A stretch of DNA of 64,000 nucleotides from Odontocerum albicorne (lineage: Eukaryota > Arthropoda > Insecta > Trichoptera > Odontoceridae): assembly GCA_949825065.1 (NCBI GenBank), contig OX463841.1, positions 23,076,916-23,140,915 on the forward strand. Reading direction: 5' to 3'. Shown one piece after another: positions 53,658 through 64,000 of this stretch (positions are counted from its first letter, which is position 1; every line of letters starts with the position of its first letter). Below the pieces are notes generated by a model. That model saw only the letters and a list, made by a program, of their open reading frames with translations. It searched no databases and had not been told where the DNA came from. A program made the position numbers and the translations under genes.

Positions 53658-56367
53658 CTCTTTCACTGCTGATACAAAATACATGTCAACCGATCGGTAC
53701 TCAATGTACTCGTATTTGATAAAAACTAGTTTCAATCCGTGAAATATTCACGGAAGTAAAACAAATTCTACATTTATGAAAATATATATTCATAAATGTA
53801 AAATTTGTTTACATATATCATTTATACATCGTCCCCTTTTACACCGGCTCAAAAATTGTTAGCGAGGTATTTAAAATTCATTCAGTATAGTTTTGATTTG
53901 TTCGACGTATCAGTGGCAAGGCCATGCTGTAAAGGTGGGTTTACACATGTAAAAAATATTCGTAAATAAATTTTTATTTTTCAAACAAATATTTTTTTGT
54001 CCTTTTTCAAATGTGTTTATTTTCATGTTATTTTTATTTTTTCCATTGGGAATTCGGCGCAAAATGAGATACCCACTCTTTTTTTTTATCAAATGTACTT
54101 GAGTGACTTTTTGGTGTGATAAGAGTGATGTTGCTATTTTGACGCATACCGTAATGGTATTGAATGGAGGTTTTTATGACATTTTTAGAACAAAAAAATA
54201 TACATATCAAGTCAGGTTTATATAATAATAAAGTAAAAAATAATTCAATACTTGTGGTAAAGTTGGAAGTAAGGCTCCTCCTAGCAACAAACAAAGGTCA
54301 GGTTGAGTGGGGCAATCTGGACAAAATAATAATGAAGCATTTGTTTTCTTAGCTGTATCTCAGCATTGCTTACATCTGCGACTTTCGGTTTTATTGTCAG
54401 TGTCTTTTTCACAAAACTTCGGCAGATGTTTCTTGGTTTTTGATTGTACTGTTTTTCTCGGAATGATGATGGAGGTGAACCTAATAACTTTTTGATTATA
54501 AATAACCTGAAATCAAACGACATTTACTGTGAATTGTCTGCATTGTATAAATGCCAAGAATTCAATAATATTATCTGGAACAGATGATGTCCAACTTTTG
54601 GTACCAACTTAATGTTTTCCTTTTGCACGGGTAGTAAGCTAACATCTGCCCATAATAGTTTATACCGCCCGTGTGATTGTTGTAATTTATTACCATATTT
54701 AGTTTGGTAACCACTTTACCACGTCTGTTTTTAGTATCAGACAGCTCCCCATCAAATTCAGAAGAAATCATAAAGACTTCTCGGTGGTCTTTCCATTTGG
54801 TAACACATATACCATTTTCTGTGTACTGATTCACACTTTCTCCTTTCATTAGTTGTTTTATATATAGCATCGGTCGGTTTTTCTTTTCTATTTGCTCGTA
54901 GTGTCCTGTGGCATATGCATTTTGGTTCAACATTTTTTTTTTGTAAGAGGAACACTATTATAGAAATTATCCATTTAAACTGAGTATCCGGCTCCCGTCT
55001 TCCCCTCGAGCAATGTGTGAACGACTTTATTAGTGTGGCCTTTGCCACTTTACTCTTCATCTGATGATCCACCATACACAATTAGTTTTACGTGTCAAGT
55101 TTTATACCATATTTGAACTTTTTGCCTTTTATATATTGGCGAAAAATTAATCGGCCTCTTCAAAGAACCAACGATTTATCTATCGATAGTTGTCTATGCG
55201 GATTATAAATAACCTCCATTCTTTCATTGAAAAATCAATCATTGTCCTGATTTTTGCCAAGCTCGATAGATCTTCCTCATTATTGTTGAAATGTAGTGCC
55301 CGTAAGATAAGTAAAAGTCTCTTGACATGAATTGCGAAAATGCCGGTAAATTGAATAGGTAGTCCGTCTTCCAGTAGTCACTCAACCGGTTCAAACGTAT
55401 TGTTCCGGTGTGTAGTAGTAAACCCAACCACACCCTCATTTCGTCTTTAGTGACATTTTTTCATCGCGTGATTCTGCTTGTATCACCTTCTGATTTCGGC
55501 AATACTTCAACAGCATACACATTGGTTTGGGTTGTCACAAGGTTGTATAAATCTTCATTGAAAATCAAATCAAAATAATCTATTGGTTCTTTACTTGACA
55601 TCTCAATTTTCAGCCCGGGTATTTTTGAAAATGGTATAGAGGCTGGTTGTTTTTTTTATATTCGACCATTGCGTAGAGCTAACGTCTGGTGTTCTAGATG
55701 TTTGTGAAACAGTTTGAATTTGAATATTGTCATCATTTTCAATATCTGACTCAAATTCAGAATCATCCTCGATGATCGTGAATTCCTCATCACTAACGTC
55801 ACTAAATGAATCATCCATATCATCCTCAATCCTTTGTCTTTTAGAGCGCGATGGGCGATTCATTTTTCAAGGTAAACGTATTTTTTTTCGTAAAATCAAA
55901 AAGAAACTTATATGATACTAAATATCACTATGTACACAAATTACTATAATATATTTTTCAAAAGGCACTTCTTTTTGCTCACAATTCACTATGTCACTCA
56001 TTCAAAATTGAAAATAACTAGAAAACATAAACAAAATATATCTACAATAAATATCCATTGCAGTGACCTTTTCACAAAACAGCACTAGAGAAATAGTCCA
56101 ATTATTATTATTATCAAGTCTCACAATGAAAACAAACGGAATAAAAACTAGAAAAAATATTATTTACAACTGCGGGTGTAAACTCAACTTTACAATGCGT
56201 TGCACACGCGAGAACGCCCGAATGCGACGGAATCTTTCGAAGTAATGAACGAATATCGTATGCTGATATAATACTACAATATTTAGGCATGGACACGCCG
56301 CGCGTGTTCTGAGCATGAAGCAGATGTTCACATGGACATGCCAGGCGTGTTCTCAGCACTGGATGAG
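53658..56367 (-). mobile_element. piggyBac-like element between TTAA sites
   Basis: TTAA at 53654-53657 and 56368-56371 flank 2.7 kb whose ends CTCTTTCACTGCTGA and, reversed, CTCATCCAGTGCTGA match at 12 of 15 positions. TTAA target sites and a piggyBac-type transposase relic agree. A 20-bp inverted repeat lies inside the left end at 53761-53808. Confidence 0.9.
54281..55863 (-). pseudogene. piggyBac-like transposase, multiply broken
   Basis: Minus-strand pieces appear in family order. An acidic N-terminus (MNRPSRSKRQRIEDDMDDSF) is at 55863-55603. GLLLHTGTIRLNRLSDYWKT then LFNLPAFSQFMSRD is at about 55430-55320. MKGESVNQYTENGICVTKWK, ISSEFDGEL, GKVVTKLNMVINYNNHTGG and MLAYYPCKRKTLSWYQKL are at about 54860-54590. 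A decayed Cys-rich tail is at about 54330. Stops and frameshifts separate the pieces and parts of the core are missing, so it is inactive. Confidence 0.9.
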
Positions 56368-56379
56368 TTAAGAGACAAA

Positions 56380-57680
56380 TTATTATTGATCTTGAAAAAC
56401 ATCAACAAGAAGATGATTACTTGAATTTAATCTATAAAAATCGTTTTATTTCAATTGTTTAAGTTGAAACAAGATGTCAGGGTACTAATAGGCTTGGTTC
56501 ATTCAAGACCTATAAATAATTGTTTGGCATTTGGAATTTATATGGGTGTAACAGATCATCATCTCTCAATGTTTTTTAATATGAAGCTATTTCTAGCATT
56601 AAAAATAGAATACCACGTGGATATCAATTATAAAAATTTGAGAATGGATATAGTAAATTCAAATTGGCAAGATATATAAAAGCGACATCAATTGTGCAAT
56701 GAATTTTTTTTTTGGAAATTTTTCTCAAAAAACACTTACAAATATTAATACCATACAAAAAACCCAAGTTTAAATCAATTAATTACCAGAACTGACTTAA
56801 TTTTAGATTGCAACAGGACTCACTTAATTATCTCGCAGCAATACAAAAGATATTGTTACGCTTATAATACTATAATCAAAATACGAGAAGCTCAACAGTT
56901 ATATTATATGTTAGTAAGACAGTCAATAGTTTTAACTGCTCTATGAAACAAATGTATAAAGATTTTCGGAATGCTGCAAACACTATCGTTAAGAAATCAA
57001 CAGGAATAAGATATCTTTCTCATGGTGGTCTGACTTACTATGAAAAAGATAAAATTTTGAATATTGCAAATGAATATTTTGCAGCTTTGGGAAGCAGTTT
57101 GGCTAATAAATAATAATTAGAGAGTAAAAAGTGCACCGATGAAACATTGGTGAATCATATTCCATCTGATGACTTATGTATAAATTTGAAAAAATTAAAT
57201 ACTACTCAGGAATAAATACTTAGGGCTATAAATTTGATAAATACTACTAATTCTACAGGTCCCGGTAAAGTATATGATAAGCTACTTCAAAATATCTATG
57301 ATCTAAAAAGTCTTCATCTCACTTATATTTTTGACTTAAGTTTTAAAGACTGTTTGTTTTCTTTAACACTTAAAACATTCCACAATTATACCAATCTTGA
57401 AAAGTAGAGGAAAAACTTTTTTTCAAAATTGTAGACCAATATAGCTTTTAATTGTTAAGAAAGATTTTGGATAAAATTACAAAAGATAGATTGATCACAC
57501 ACCTGAATGTTAAATAAAATACTTTTTCAAATCAATTTGGTTTTAGATGTAATATGATTAATGAAGGTGCTTTGTCTAAATTCAATAAAATTGTTACAGA
57601 AAATTTGGATGCTGAACTTAGGATAGGAATATTTTTGTATTTGGTAAAGACGCTTGACACTTTATCTTAAAATTTACTTA
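56380..57680 (+). mobile_element. Decayed LINE with reverse-transcriptase domain
   Basis: Across broken frames the plus strand shows RT landmarks: STGPGK near 57258, PILKSRGK near 57390, NCRPI near 57430, and NQFGFRCNMINEGALSKFNK with LYLVKTLDTLS at about 57530-57670, matching NQFGFR...T..AL and FLDL.KAFDT of jockey/CR1-like LINEs. The part before 56900 is only tentatively included. It stops at the SINE that follows. Confidence 0.7.
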
Positions 57681-57706
57681 AAAACATTTGTCATTGCTGG
57701 GCCACG

Positions 57707-58022
57707 TAGTCGAGGATCCCATAGCCATTCCAAAGTCAATTTTGTTAGAAAACGAAGCTGTATCATAGTGTTTTGTTTCTTTTTAAATGAGTGAGCCGTT
57801 GTACGCCAGCAAACTCACTGGCCACACGGCTGTACTAAATCCGATGACACGTCGAAGTGAGACGATAGGAGCACACTGACGAGTTTTTCTCTCTCTTTTT
57901 TGAAAGAATAGATATGACCAAAGTCATAGGTATCCCTGATGCTAGGTGGAAAATAATGCCTCTGTCATTTAAGAGGAGTAGCATGAAGACCAATGTGTTA
58001 TCACGCGGCCATGCACCTCTAA
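57707..58022 (-). repeat. SINE family 2 copy, minus strand
   Basis: Matches 37382-37720 from AGTCGAGGATC to the reversed head CACGCGGCCATGCACCTC. It lies between a LINE relic and a hAT relic. Confidence 0.85.
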
Positions 58023-58032
58023 TAATTTAACA

Positions 58033-58535
58033 TTTAATAGGTGTTATTTGGGTTGAGATAGCTCTATCTCATCCAGTTACCAAACGCGTCTCAACCTTCC
58101 GAGACACAAACATCAAGGACGCCGAAAGCATGTTTGAAACAAATTGCCTGTCAGTTAACAGCATTGTTTGGGTCCACTTATTTGTGCGAGTCTGCGTTTT
58201 CCGAAATGAAAATAATTAAATCTAAATATCATAATCGGCTCAGTGACGAACATCTTAATTCATGCTTGCGTTTGGCACTTAGTAATTACGTGTCATCCTA
58301 TGAAAAGTATGCAGAGGACATGCAGTGCCATGCATCAACATCAAAAGAACGTTAGTTACAGAACACTTATTATTTCAATGATAATACTTATTTGTATGTG
58401 ATCATATTTGCTATTAATAAATACTTACCATTTATAAACGTTGTATTTTATTCTTACCTAGTCGATTGCTTGTCGCCTAATGCTTTTATGGTAGATCGCC
58501 GATGGTTAAAGTTTGAGCGCCCCTGATTTACACAA
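58033..58535 (+). mobile_element. hAT transposase 3' relic with terminal end
   Basis: The frame 58134-58355 reads MKQIACQLTALFGSTYLCES, AFSEMKIIKSKYHNRLSDEH and LNSCLRLALSNY: the hAT C-terminal dimerisation domain (hATC), of the ZBED/GTF2IRD2-like type. The element appears to end at GTTTGAGCGCCCCTG near 58531, a hAT-type terminus. The DNA-binding and catalytic parts are missing, cut off by the SINE at 57707-58022. Confidence 0.85.
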
Positions 58536-59469
58536 ACCTCCGTTACAACATTTTAAAGCATTCACTTAAAAAGAATCTTCATTTATAAATAGTAAGTAAT
58601 TTTTTTGTAGCCTAGGGTTTTTAAAGAAATAAAATGGCACTGGCACTCAAATCCTGAAATAGAACTTTTGGACGACTCCCATATGACAGTGGACAGTCAG
58701 TTCTGTGGTACGAAGTATTTTTTTCGTCTTTTGGATGTTTATTGACTCGAAAGTTTATCAGATCGTAATTAGAAAAAAAAATTATCCGCTGTGACTGAAA
58801 ATGTACTTCGTGCTCATTTTATTACATTCTAAAATTTAAAAATTCAAAAGGGTAAAAAAATTCTGAAGGATTCAAGTTTCTTAAATTTGTTCTTATGTAG
58901 AGATGAATTATTATTATGTTGTTGTTGATATAATCTTTCTATAGATAAGAAAAATCGAAAAAATCATATTTCATTGACGGAATAAAAACCGTGCAAGAAA
59001 AAGCTGTGAAACACAAACTATTTTATAAAACAATGATGTGTCGAATTTGTTAAATGTTTACTGTATTCTAGATATTTTCTTTTTAAAAAGACAAATGGAA
59101 AACTTATTTAATTTATTGATAGACCCGTGTTATTCCAAGTCAGTGAAATGTCAGTTCCGAACCGCGAAGCTAAAGAAAAAACTGGAAAAGCTCAGGTTAA
59201 GGTTATCTGTGGAGCTATACTCGTATTGCTCGAATGTGAAGTGTCGAAACTAAATTTATCTAAAATCGTCTGCAACTCTTAAATAGCACTCAATTATTTG
59301 TTTATACAATTAATCAATCGCCTTTAAAATGAGTATCGAATTCTAACCCGTCTGTTTAAAGTAGCTCTGGATTTCTTATTTAATATCTGAATATTATGCG
59401 ATCTCACGTATTTTGAACAATTGTTTAGAATAAGTACTATTTTTTTTCATTTTTTAATCTTTCTTCAAG
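58536..59469. other. AT-rich DNA before the CREC gene
   Basis: No gene recognised. The open frame 59038-59253 has no similarity I know. Confidence 0.45.
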
Positions 59470-59489
59470 GTTTACGTGAACTTCGGAGT

Positions 59490-59679
59490 ATGTATTTTTA
59501 CAAGTGCATTTTATTGATTTTAATTCCACAAATATTTTGGTGTCGATGCAGTCCTGCAGCAGTTCACAGTCATTCATTGCACCAGGAACGGGTTGAGGAT
59601 GGTAGCTATCGGCCAAGAGACGCAAATCATATTAGAGATGGAGAACATTATTCAGAATTTGATCACGAGGCGATAATCG
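59490..59679 (+). CDS. RCN2: CREC gene, signal-peptide exon
   Basis: The chosen ATG begins a textbook signal peptide. The exon itself probably starts at 59470 after TTTCTTCAAG, giving 20 bases of leader, or in-frame coding if joined to the exon at 52194-52298. It ends in phase 1 at a GTAAAT donor; Gly is completed by the next exon. Confidence 0.85.
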
Positions 59680-62600
59680 GTAAATAACTAAGACATGTCT
59701 ATGATTTTATTTATCCACTTTGCACGGATTTCTCTTGTTTCACAAAGAGGGTCTGCTTCTAGAGTTAGCTTATTCGTTAGAAAGAATAACAGCCAGAATT
59801 ATTCTCATACTGTGCCGTGCCGAGAATATATCCACAGTGTCATTCAGTTGGTTCAATATCTCTATACCACGCGTGACTGAGTGTTTAGCCATGATATTCG
59901 TTCTGTAAGTTGGTATGTAGAACAGAGGGTGATTCCTTACACTGCTATATTTATTAGGTACATATAAACTTCGTACTTCTAGAATCGCGGGACTGTTAAT
60001 GCAACCTTGAAAAAACCTAGATAACCTCTACATTTTTCTAAATTTAAAAGGTGGAGATGAAAACATTAAACATTAGAACTGTATGAATGTGTGTATTTGA
60101 CATTAATGGAAATTATCTTTTCAGAAAATAAGTTAATCAGGTTTAATTTTTTCCAAATGTATACATTTTTATGTTCTTTGAAAAGTCCAACCTTTTAACA
60201 ATGCCCTCATCTGCTGATTGGTGTACATGGTATTTCAACTATAACTACCTGGCCCCTTATCTACGACTATGAGTTCATGTGTTTTTTTAAAGCGTACATC
60301 ACCTGCAATCATGGTGAGATATTGTAAAGGTAGCAGAATTTAAATTGACCATGTAATACACTTCTAAAGAAAAAAATATTTTACAATTATTTGGTCATTA
60401 TAAATAAGGTAAAATCTATAACATGTTTGAAGGATTCTGAGTGGCAACAAATATGTCATTGCGTCCTCTTTCTACAAAACATGGTCTAACAGTTCCAGTC
60501 AGAGCTTGAACTCTATTTTTAATCTCCAGTCACATTAGTTTTGTGCAGGTGCCTCCAATTTCTTTGCATTTAGTGTCTCCCAAGCATCTTTCTATCAACT
60601 CATCAGTTCAGAGAAGTCAAGGACTTCAGATATTTATTCTTGCACCTGGTGTTCCATATACCTGCATTATTTAGACATGTTCTACTACCTTTAAGCATGT
60701 ATTTGGCACTTCGTAAATTATAGAATTCGTCATTATGTCCTTATCTCCACCTTCTCTTAACTGGCAGTTCCAAAAATATTTTCTAGAATGTTTCAAATTT
60801 CTCCATAATCTGTCCATGTTCAACAGTTATGATTGTAGAAATCAATATTTAGTGCTGTTTAACTTTTTCATTTCTATGGTTTCAAAGTTATACAATCAAC
60901 TTAAATGTATTTCATAAATTACATACATAATATCAAAATAGATAAAACAATAAGGTTTAGTGACCGAAATCAATCCATTGCATTTTTTACTGCATAGTAT
61001 TCATAAAAAATTCGGGATTTAAGAAATCTCATTTCCTCACACATCACAAGTAGCATATTCCATGCAACTTTGTTAAGAACACATAAGAGATTGATCAAGA
61101 TAACTGAGTATTAAAATACTAAAATAAAAAATTACATTGTTATTTCACTAATTATACTTAATTGCCGTGTCATGGTGATTAATTTAATTTAAGTATGGGA
61201 ATAATGTATTTTTTTGTTTGGACTTCTAATATGGAGTCCCACAAAGTTATAACTGAAATGAATCTTAAATTTACGTCATTAAATAATTTTATAGGAAGTG
61301 TGAAAGATGCTGAAGAGTTTGATAAGCTGCCCATTGAGGAGTCGAAAAGGAGATTAGGTCTTCTTCTTTTGAAGATGGATTTAAATGGTGATAAATTAAT
61401 AGACAGAGATGAACTCAAGGCATGGATTTTAAATTCTTTTAGGTGAGTAAAGAGGAGTTTGATCATAATTATATGATGCAAAAATGTAAAGGCTTGAAAA
61501 TATAACTGGAAACATAAAAAAATTAATAGCAGGTACAGTGGTACCTCGGGTTACAAACTTAATTCGTTCTTTGACTCCGTTCGCGAGCCGAAATGTTCGC
61601 AAACTGAAACAATTTTTCCCTTTAAAATTAATGTAAATACAATTAATCCGTTCGCCCGCCCCAGAAACACATTGTTTATTGACTTTTTTTATTGATTTAT
61701 GTGTGGCAAAAATATATAATATAAAACATACAGTACTATAACTTTACCTTTGTGGTTGATAGTTACTGGCACAGGTGATGGTAGAGGAGGAGGAAGAGGA
61801 AGACTACTTCGAAGGAGAGTCCCATTCCATAATAACGTCGGGCAACTGTGTAGGTATTTCTGGTGTTTTTTCTCGTGTTTGTATCCTGGAAAGTGGTTCG
61901 ATTACTGGCTTGGTGGCTGGTGTTTTCACAAAATAACGATCCAGAGACATTTGTCTTTTTCTTTGTTGGATAATTTTCCGAAAATGGGACATCACATTAT
62001 CATTAAAAATGTCCACAGCTCGGCTGGTCACAGTTTTGTTAGGGTGATGTTTCTCAACGAAAACCTGCACTTCACTCCACTTGCTAAAAATTTCTTTGAT
62101 CTCAGCACTTGAAACATGTCCCACCTCTTCCTCCTCCTCTCCTGAGGGCTCCTCCTGCATAACTTTCATCTGTAACTTCAACGGTCCTTAGCGCATCTTT
62201 TTCTTTAAGATAGTACAGATCGTAGATTTAGCCATGTCGTACTGTTTGGCGAGATCAGAAACACAAACACCATTCTCATGTTTAGTTATTATTTCCTTCT
62301 TCGTTTCTACTATAATACTTCGTTTCTTTACACCACTGTCACTAACACTTTTCATTTTCTTGGAAGTCATAATGAGGGTTAATTTAATGTTTTATATATA
62401 CTGTATATTATATATATATATATATAAAAAGCAAAAAAAATGTATCAAGAACATCGACAAACAATGTTCACAACGCGCACAGCTGAGTACAACTAATGCG
62501 CCATTACAACTAATTTGTGAGCTGAGGCATTGTACGCAAGTCGACTCAAAATTTGTTCGGAAATTGTATTCGTAAGCCGATATGTTCGTAACTAGAGGCG

Positions 62601-63281
62601 TTCGTGGCCTGAGGTATGACTGTAATGTAATCAATGAACATGAATTCTCAGATTATAATATTTATTTCAATTGCATAAAAAAACTTAACCTCTATACTTA
62701 TTAGAATGTCTCCATGTGAAGGTCCAATGTAAAGATAGAAATATCCAAAGTTCTACTTATTTGAGAATATTACAAAAATTGAAGTTACCTTATCTAAATA
62801 ATGTGAATTATTTTCATGTTATGTAAATGACATTGTATTTTCCATAAGCACTGGGGTATTATTATCCATTTTTGTTAATTTTTACAACTAATGTTAATTT
62901 TATCAATTTGTTTAATAATATTTTCATCATTATGTACAAAAGACAACATGTCAAATTTTAAATTTTTATTTTAAAATTCCAGTACAAATATTGTCAACTT
63001 AAAATAAATATGGAGAATTAGTTGAGCCCCATAACAAATCATCATTTTTATTTTTTGAAATATCTTTCTGTAGTAAAATATTTTGTTATGAATAAAATAG
63101 CAGTAAATAATTTTTCTTTTACATTTCAAGTAAACTCTCGGAAGAAGAAGCAAGAGAACGGTTTGAAGAAGTAGATGTTGATCAAAATGAAGCAGTTACA
63201 TGGAAGGAGTATATTTTGGAAACGTATGGATTGGAATCAGAATACCGAATTCCAGAAGATGAAAATGATAGTGAAGAATCA
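59490..63281 (+). CDS. RCN2: CREC-family EF-hand protein (reticulocalbin-2-like), 5' part of gene
   Basis: A calcium-binding protein of the secretory pathway, by family usually in the ER lumen. Three exons (59490-59679, 61295-61442, 63131-63281) give 163 residues and the gene continues past the window. Residues 1-21 form a signal peptide (MYFYKCILLILIPQIFWCRC). A His-rich, charged stretch follows (HHxGE-like: RDANHIRDGEHYSEFDHEAI). EF-hand 1 loop is residues 92-103 (DLNGDKLIDRDE) and EF-hand 2 loop 128-139 (DVDQNEAVTWKE); both keep the ligand positions 1, 3, 5 and 12 but lack Gly at position 6. SF....EEA...F...D......TW.EY favours reticulocalbin-2 over calumenin. CREC proteins usually have about 310-330 residues and six EF-hands, so about half is missing. 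Splice phases agree. Confidence 0.88.
59680..61294. other. First coding intron of the CREC gene
   Basis: AT-rich. No repeat or gene recognised inside. It ends at TAATTTTATAG. Confidence 0.7.
61295..61442 (+). CDS. RCN2: CREC gene, EF-hand 1 exon
   Basis: 148 nt, with donor GTGAGT. It encodes SVKDAEEFDKLPIEESKRRL, then the first EF-hand and DELKAWILNSF, and ends with AG of a Ser codon. The EF.KL..EES..RL segment is the usual CREC lead-in to EF-hand 1. Confidence 0.93.
61536..62622 (-). mobile_element. Internally deleted Tigger-like (pogo-type) element
   Basis: The ends CAGTGGTACCTCGGGTTACA and, reversed, CAGTCATACCTCAGGCCACG are inverted repeats, flanked by TA at 61534-61535 and 62623-62624. 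The minus strand keeps a transposase N-terminus (62370-62188: MTSKKMKSVSDSGVKKRS, then the DNA-binding KHENGVCVSDLAKQYDMAKS) and a C-terminal tail (62181-61804: SRAVDIFNDNVMSHFRKIIQ, SLDRYFV). The DDE core is absent, so it is a deletion derivative. It sits in the second coding intron of the CREC gene, in antisense. Confidence 0.92.
62625..63130. other. Rest of the second coding intron of the CREC gene
   Basis: AT-rich, nothing recognised. It ends TTTTACATTTCAAG. Confidence 0.7.
63131..63281 (+). CDS. RCN2: CREC gene, EF-hand 2 exon
   Basis: 151 nt, with donor GTAAGT in phase 0. It encodes KLSEEEARERFEEVDVDQNE, AVTWKEYILETYG and an acidic stretch ending ENDSEES. EF-hand 2 lies in its middle. 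The next exon is outside the window. Confidence 0.92.
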
Positions 63282-64000
63282 GTAAGTCTATTATGTTATC
63301 GTATGTTTAATAATAAAACCACACTAGGATAGCTGCCAAAGGATAATATCTCCCAGGAACTTAAAATACTCAATGTTGAGGACTAGAGGGATAAAGCATG
63401 TGATTGGACATTCTTGTGGGGACTACAACAAAGCCTTGCTATATGGTGCAAGTTCATCTTTAAACTTTTACCATTACATTTTTTAAGTGATTCAAAAGTG
63501 AATCTGAGAACATACTGTCAAAAAAGGACTTAACATTTGAAATAAAATGAAATTGAATAATTGAACATATTTTATTCTAATTTATATAATTCATACAAGA
63601 TGTGAACGGAGTGCCAGGCTGTAGATCAACCTGAATGGAGGTGTTTTTTGGCACCTATGTGTTTTAGTGGATTCCAGCTTCCAGCATGCTAGAATCAACT
63701 AGATGTGTTAACATTTAAAATTCAAGTAGTGAAAAAATTTACTTGGAAACCTTTTATTTCATGTCTTAGTCACTTCTCATTCTACATTTCAAGTTATTAC
63801 ATAAAATATTCAATATTTATTTCTAATAACATTTCAAAGAGACATTCTTTATTTTTTAAATATAAAATATTAAATATGTTAGAAGATTTTAAAATGTTTT
63901 TTCGAGTTGTTACCGTATTTAAGTTTCCTTAAATGATGGCCAAGTTTCGAAGGCATTGCAGCCTTCATCCTCAGGGCGATGTCAAAAACCATTATTGAAT
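63282..64000. other. Start of the next CREC intron
   Basis: AT-rich, with no gene. The last 70 bases contain a hammerhead-like repeat motif, listed separately. Confidence 0.6.
63931..63983 (-). repeat. Hammerhead-like dispersed motif, minus strand
   Basis: The minus strand reads CTGAGGA, stem GAAGGC/GCCTTC closing TGCAAT, then GAAAC and TTGGCC. The stem has compensatory changes relative to the copy at 21649 (AAAGGC/GCCTTT), so pairing is kept while sequence differs. The element is cut by the window end. Confidence 0.5.

Overview
The window is eukaryotic and AT-rich. It has long introns, GT-AG splice junctions and dense, decayed transposons: mariner, hAT, piggyBac-like and Tigger-like DNA elements, RTE- and CR1-like LINE fragments, and two tRNA-derived SINE families. 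This points to an arthropod, most likely an insect; I cannot name the species. No bacterial-style operons, CRISPR arrays or functional tRNA/rRNA genes are visible. There is one assembly gap, at 48342-48541.

Two host genes lie on the plus strand, both incomplete at a window edge. The first (4722-46917) is the 3' part of an RPUSD2-type RluA-family RNA pseudouridine synthase. All its exons from the one before the catalytic HRLDRLTSG motif to the stop codon can be traced with consistent splice phases. The segment just before the catalytic exon exists twice, at 4722-4809 and 9929-10016. Both copies are 88 nt, have the same phase and encode related but diverged 29-residue peptides. Using both gives an early stop and using neither breaks the frame, so they look like mutually exclusive exons. 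The 22-kb intron between the exons at 19593-19704 and 42062-42252 holds most of the repeats.

The second gene (59490 to beyond 63281) encodes a secretory-pathway EF-hand protein of the CREC family (reticulocalbin-2-like). It has a signal peptide and the first two EF-hands; the rest lies past the window. An ATG-containing exon at 52194-52298 can splice in frame to its first coding exon and may be its 5' exon.

Layout: 1-4721, upstream flank or intron with one SINE and a GC-rich island. 4722-19704, exons 1A, 1B, 2 and 3 with a mariner relic and LINE pieces. 19705-42061, giant intron with minisatellites of 68, 26 and 47 bp, a mariner relic, three long (TA)n tracts around an RTE fragment and a foldback unit, hAT elements, and a nearly whole but frameshifted mariner. 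42062-46917, the C-terminal exons with a 51-bp minisatellite that grew out of a SINE head. 46918-59469, 3' flank, gap, hAT element, piggyBac-like relic, LINE RT relic and hAT relic. 59470-64000, CREC gene with a deleted Tigger-like element in its second coding intron.

The least expected signals are the duplicated 88-nt exon pair, a strongly over-represented octamer (TACGAGTA/TACTCGTA, 25 scattered copies plus 6 in an array), the SINE-born minisatellite, and hammerhead-ribozyme-like cores in a dispersed repeat.
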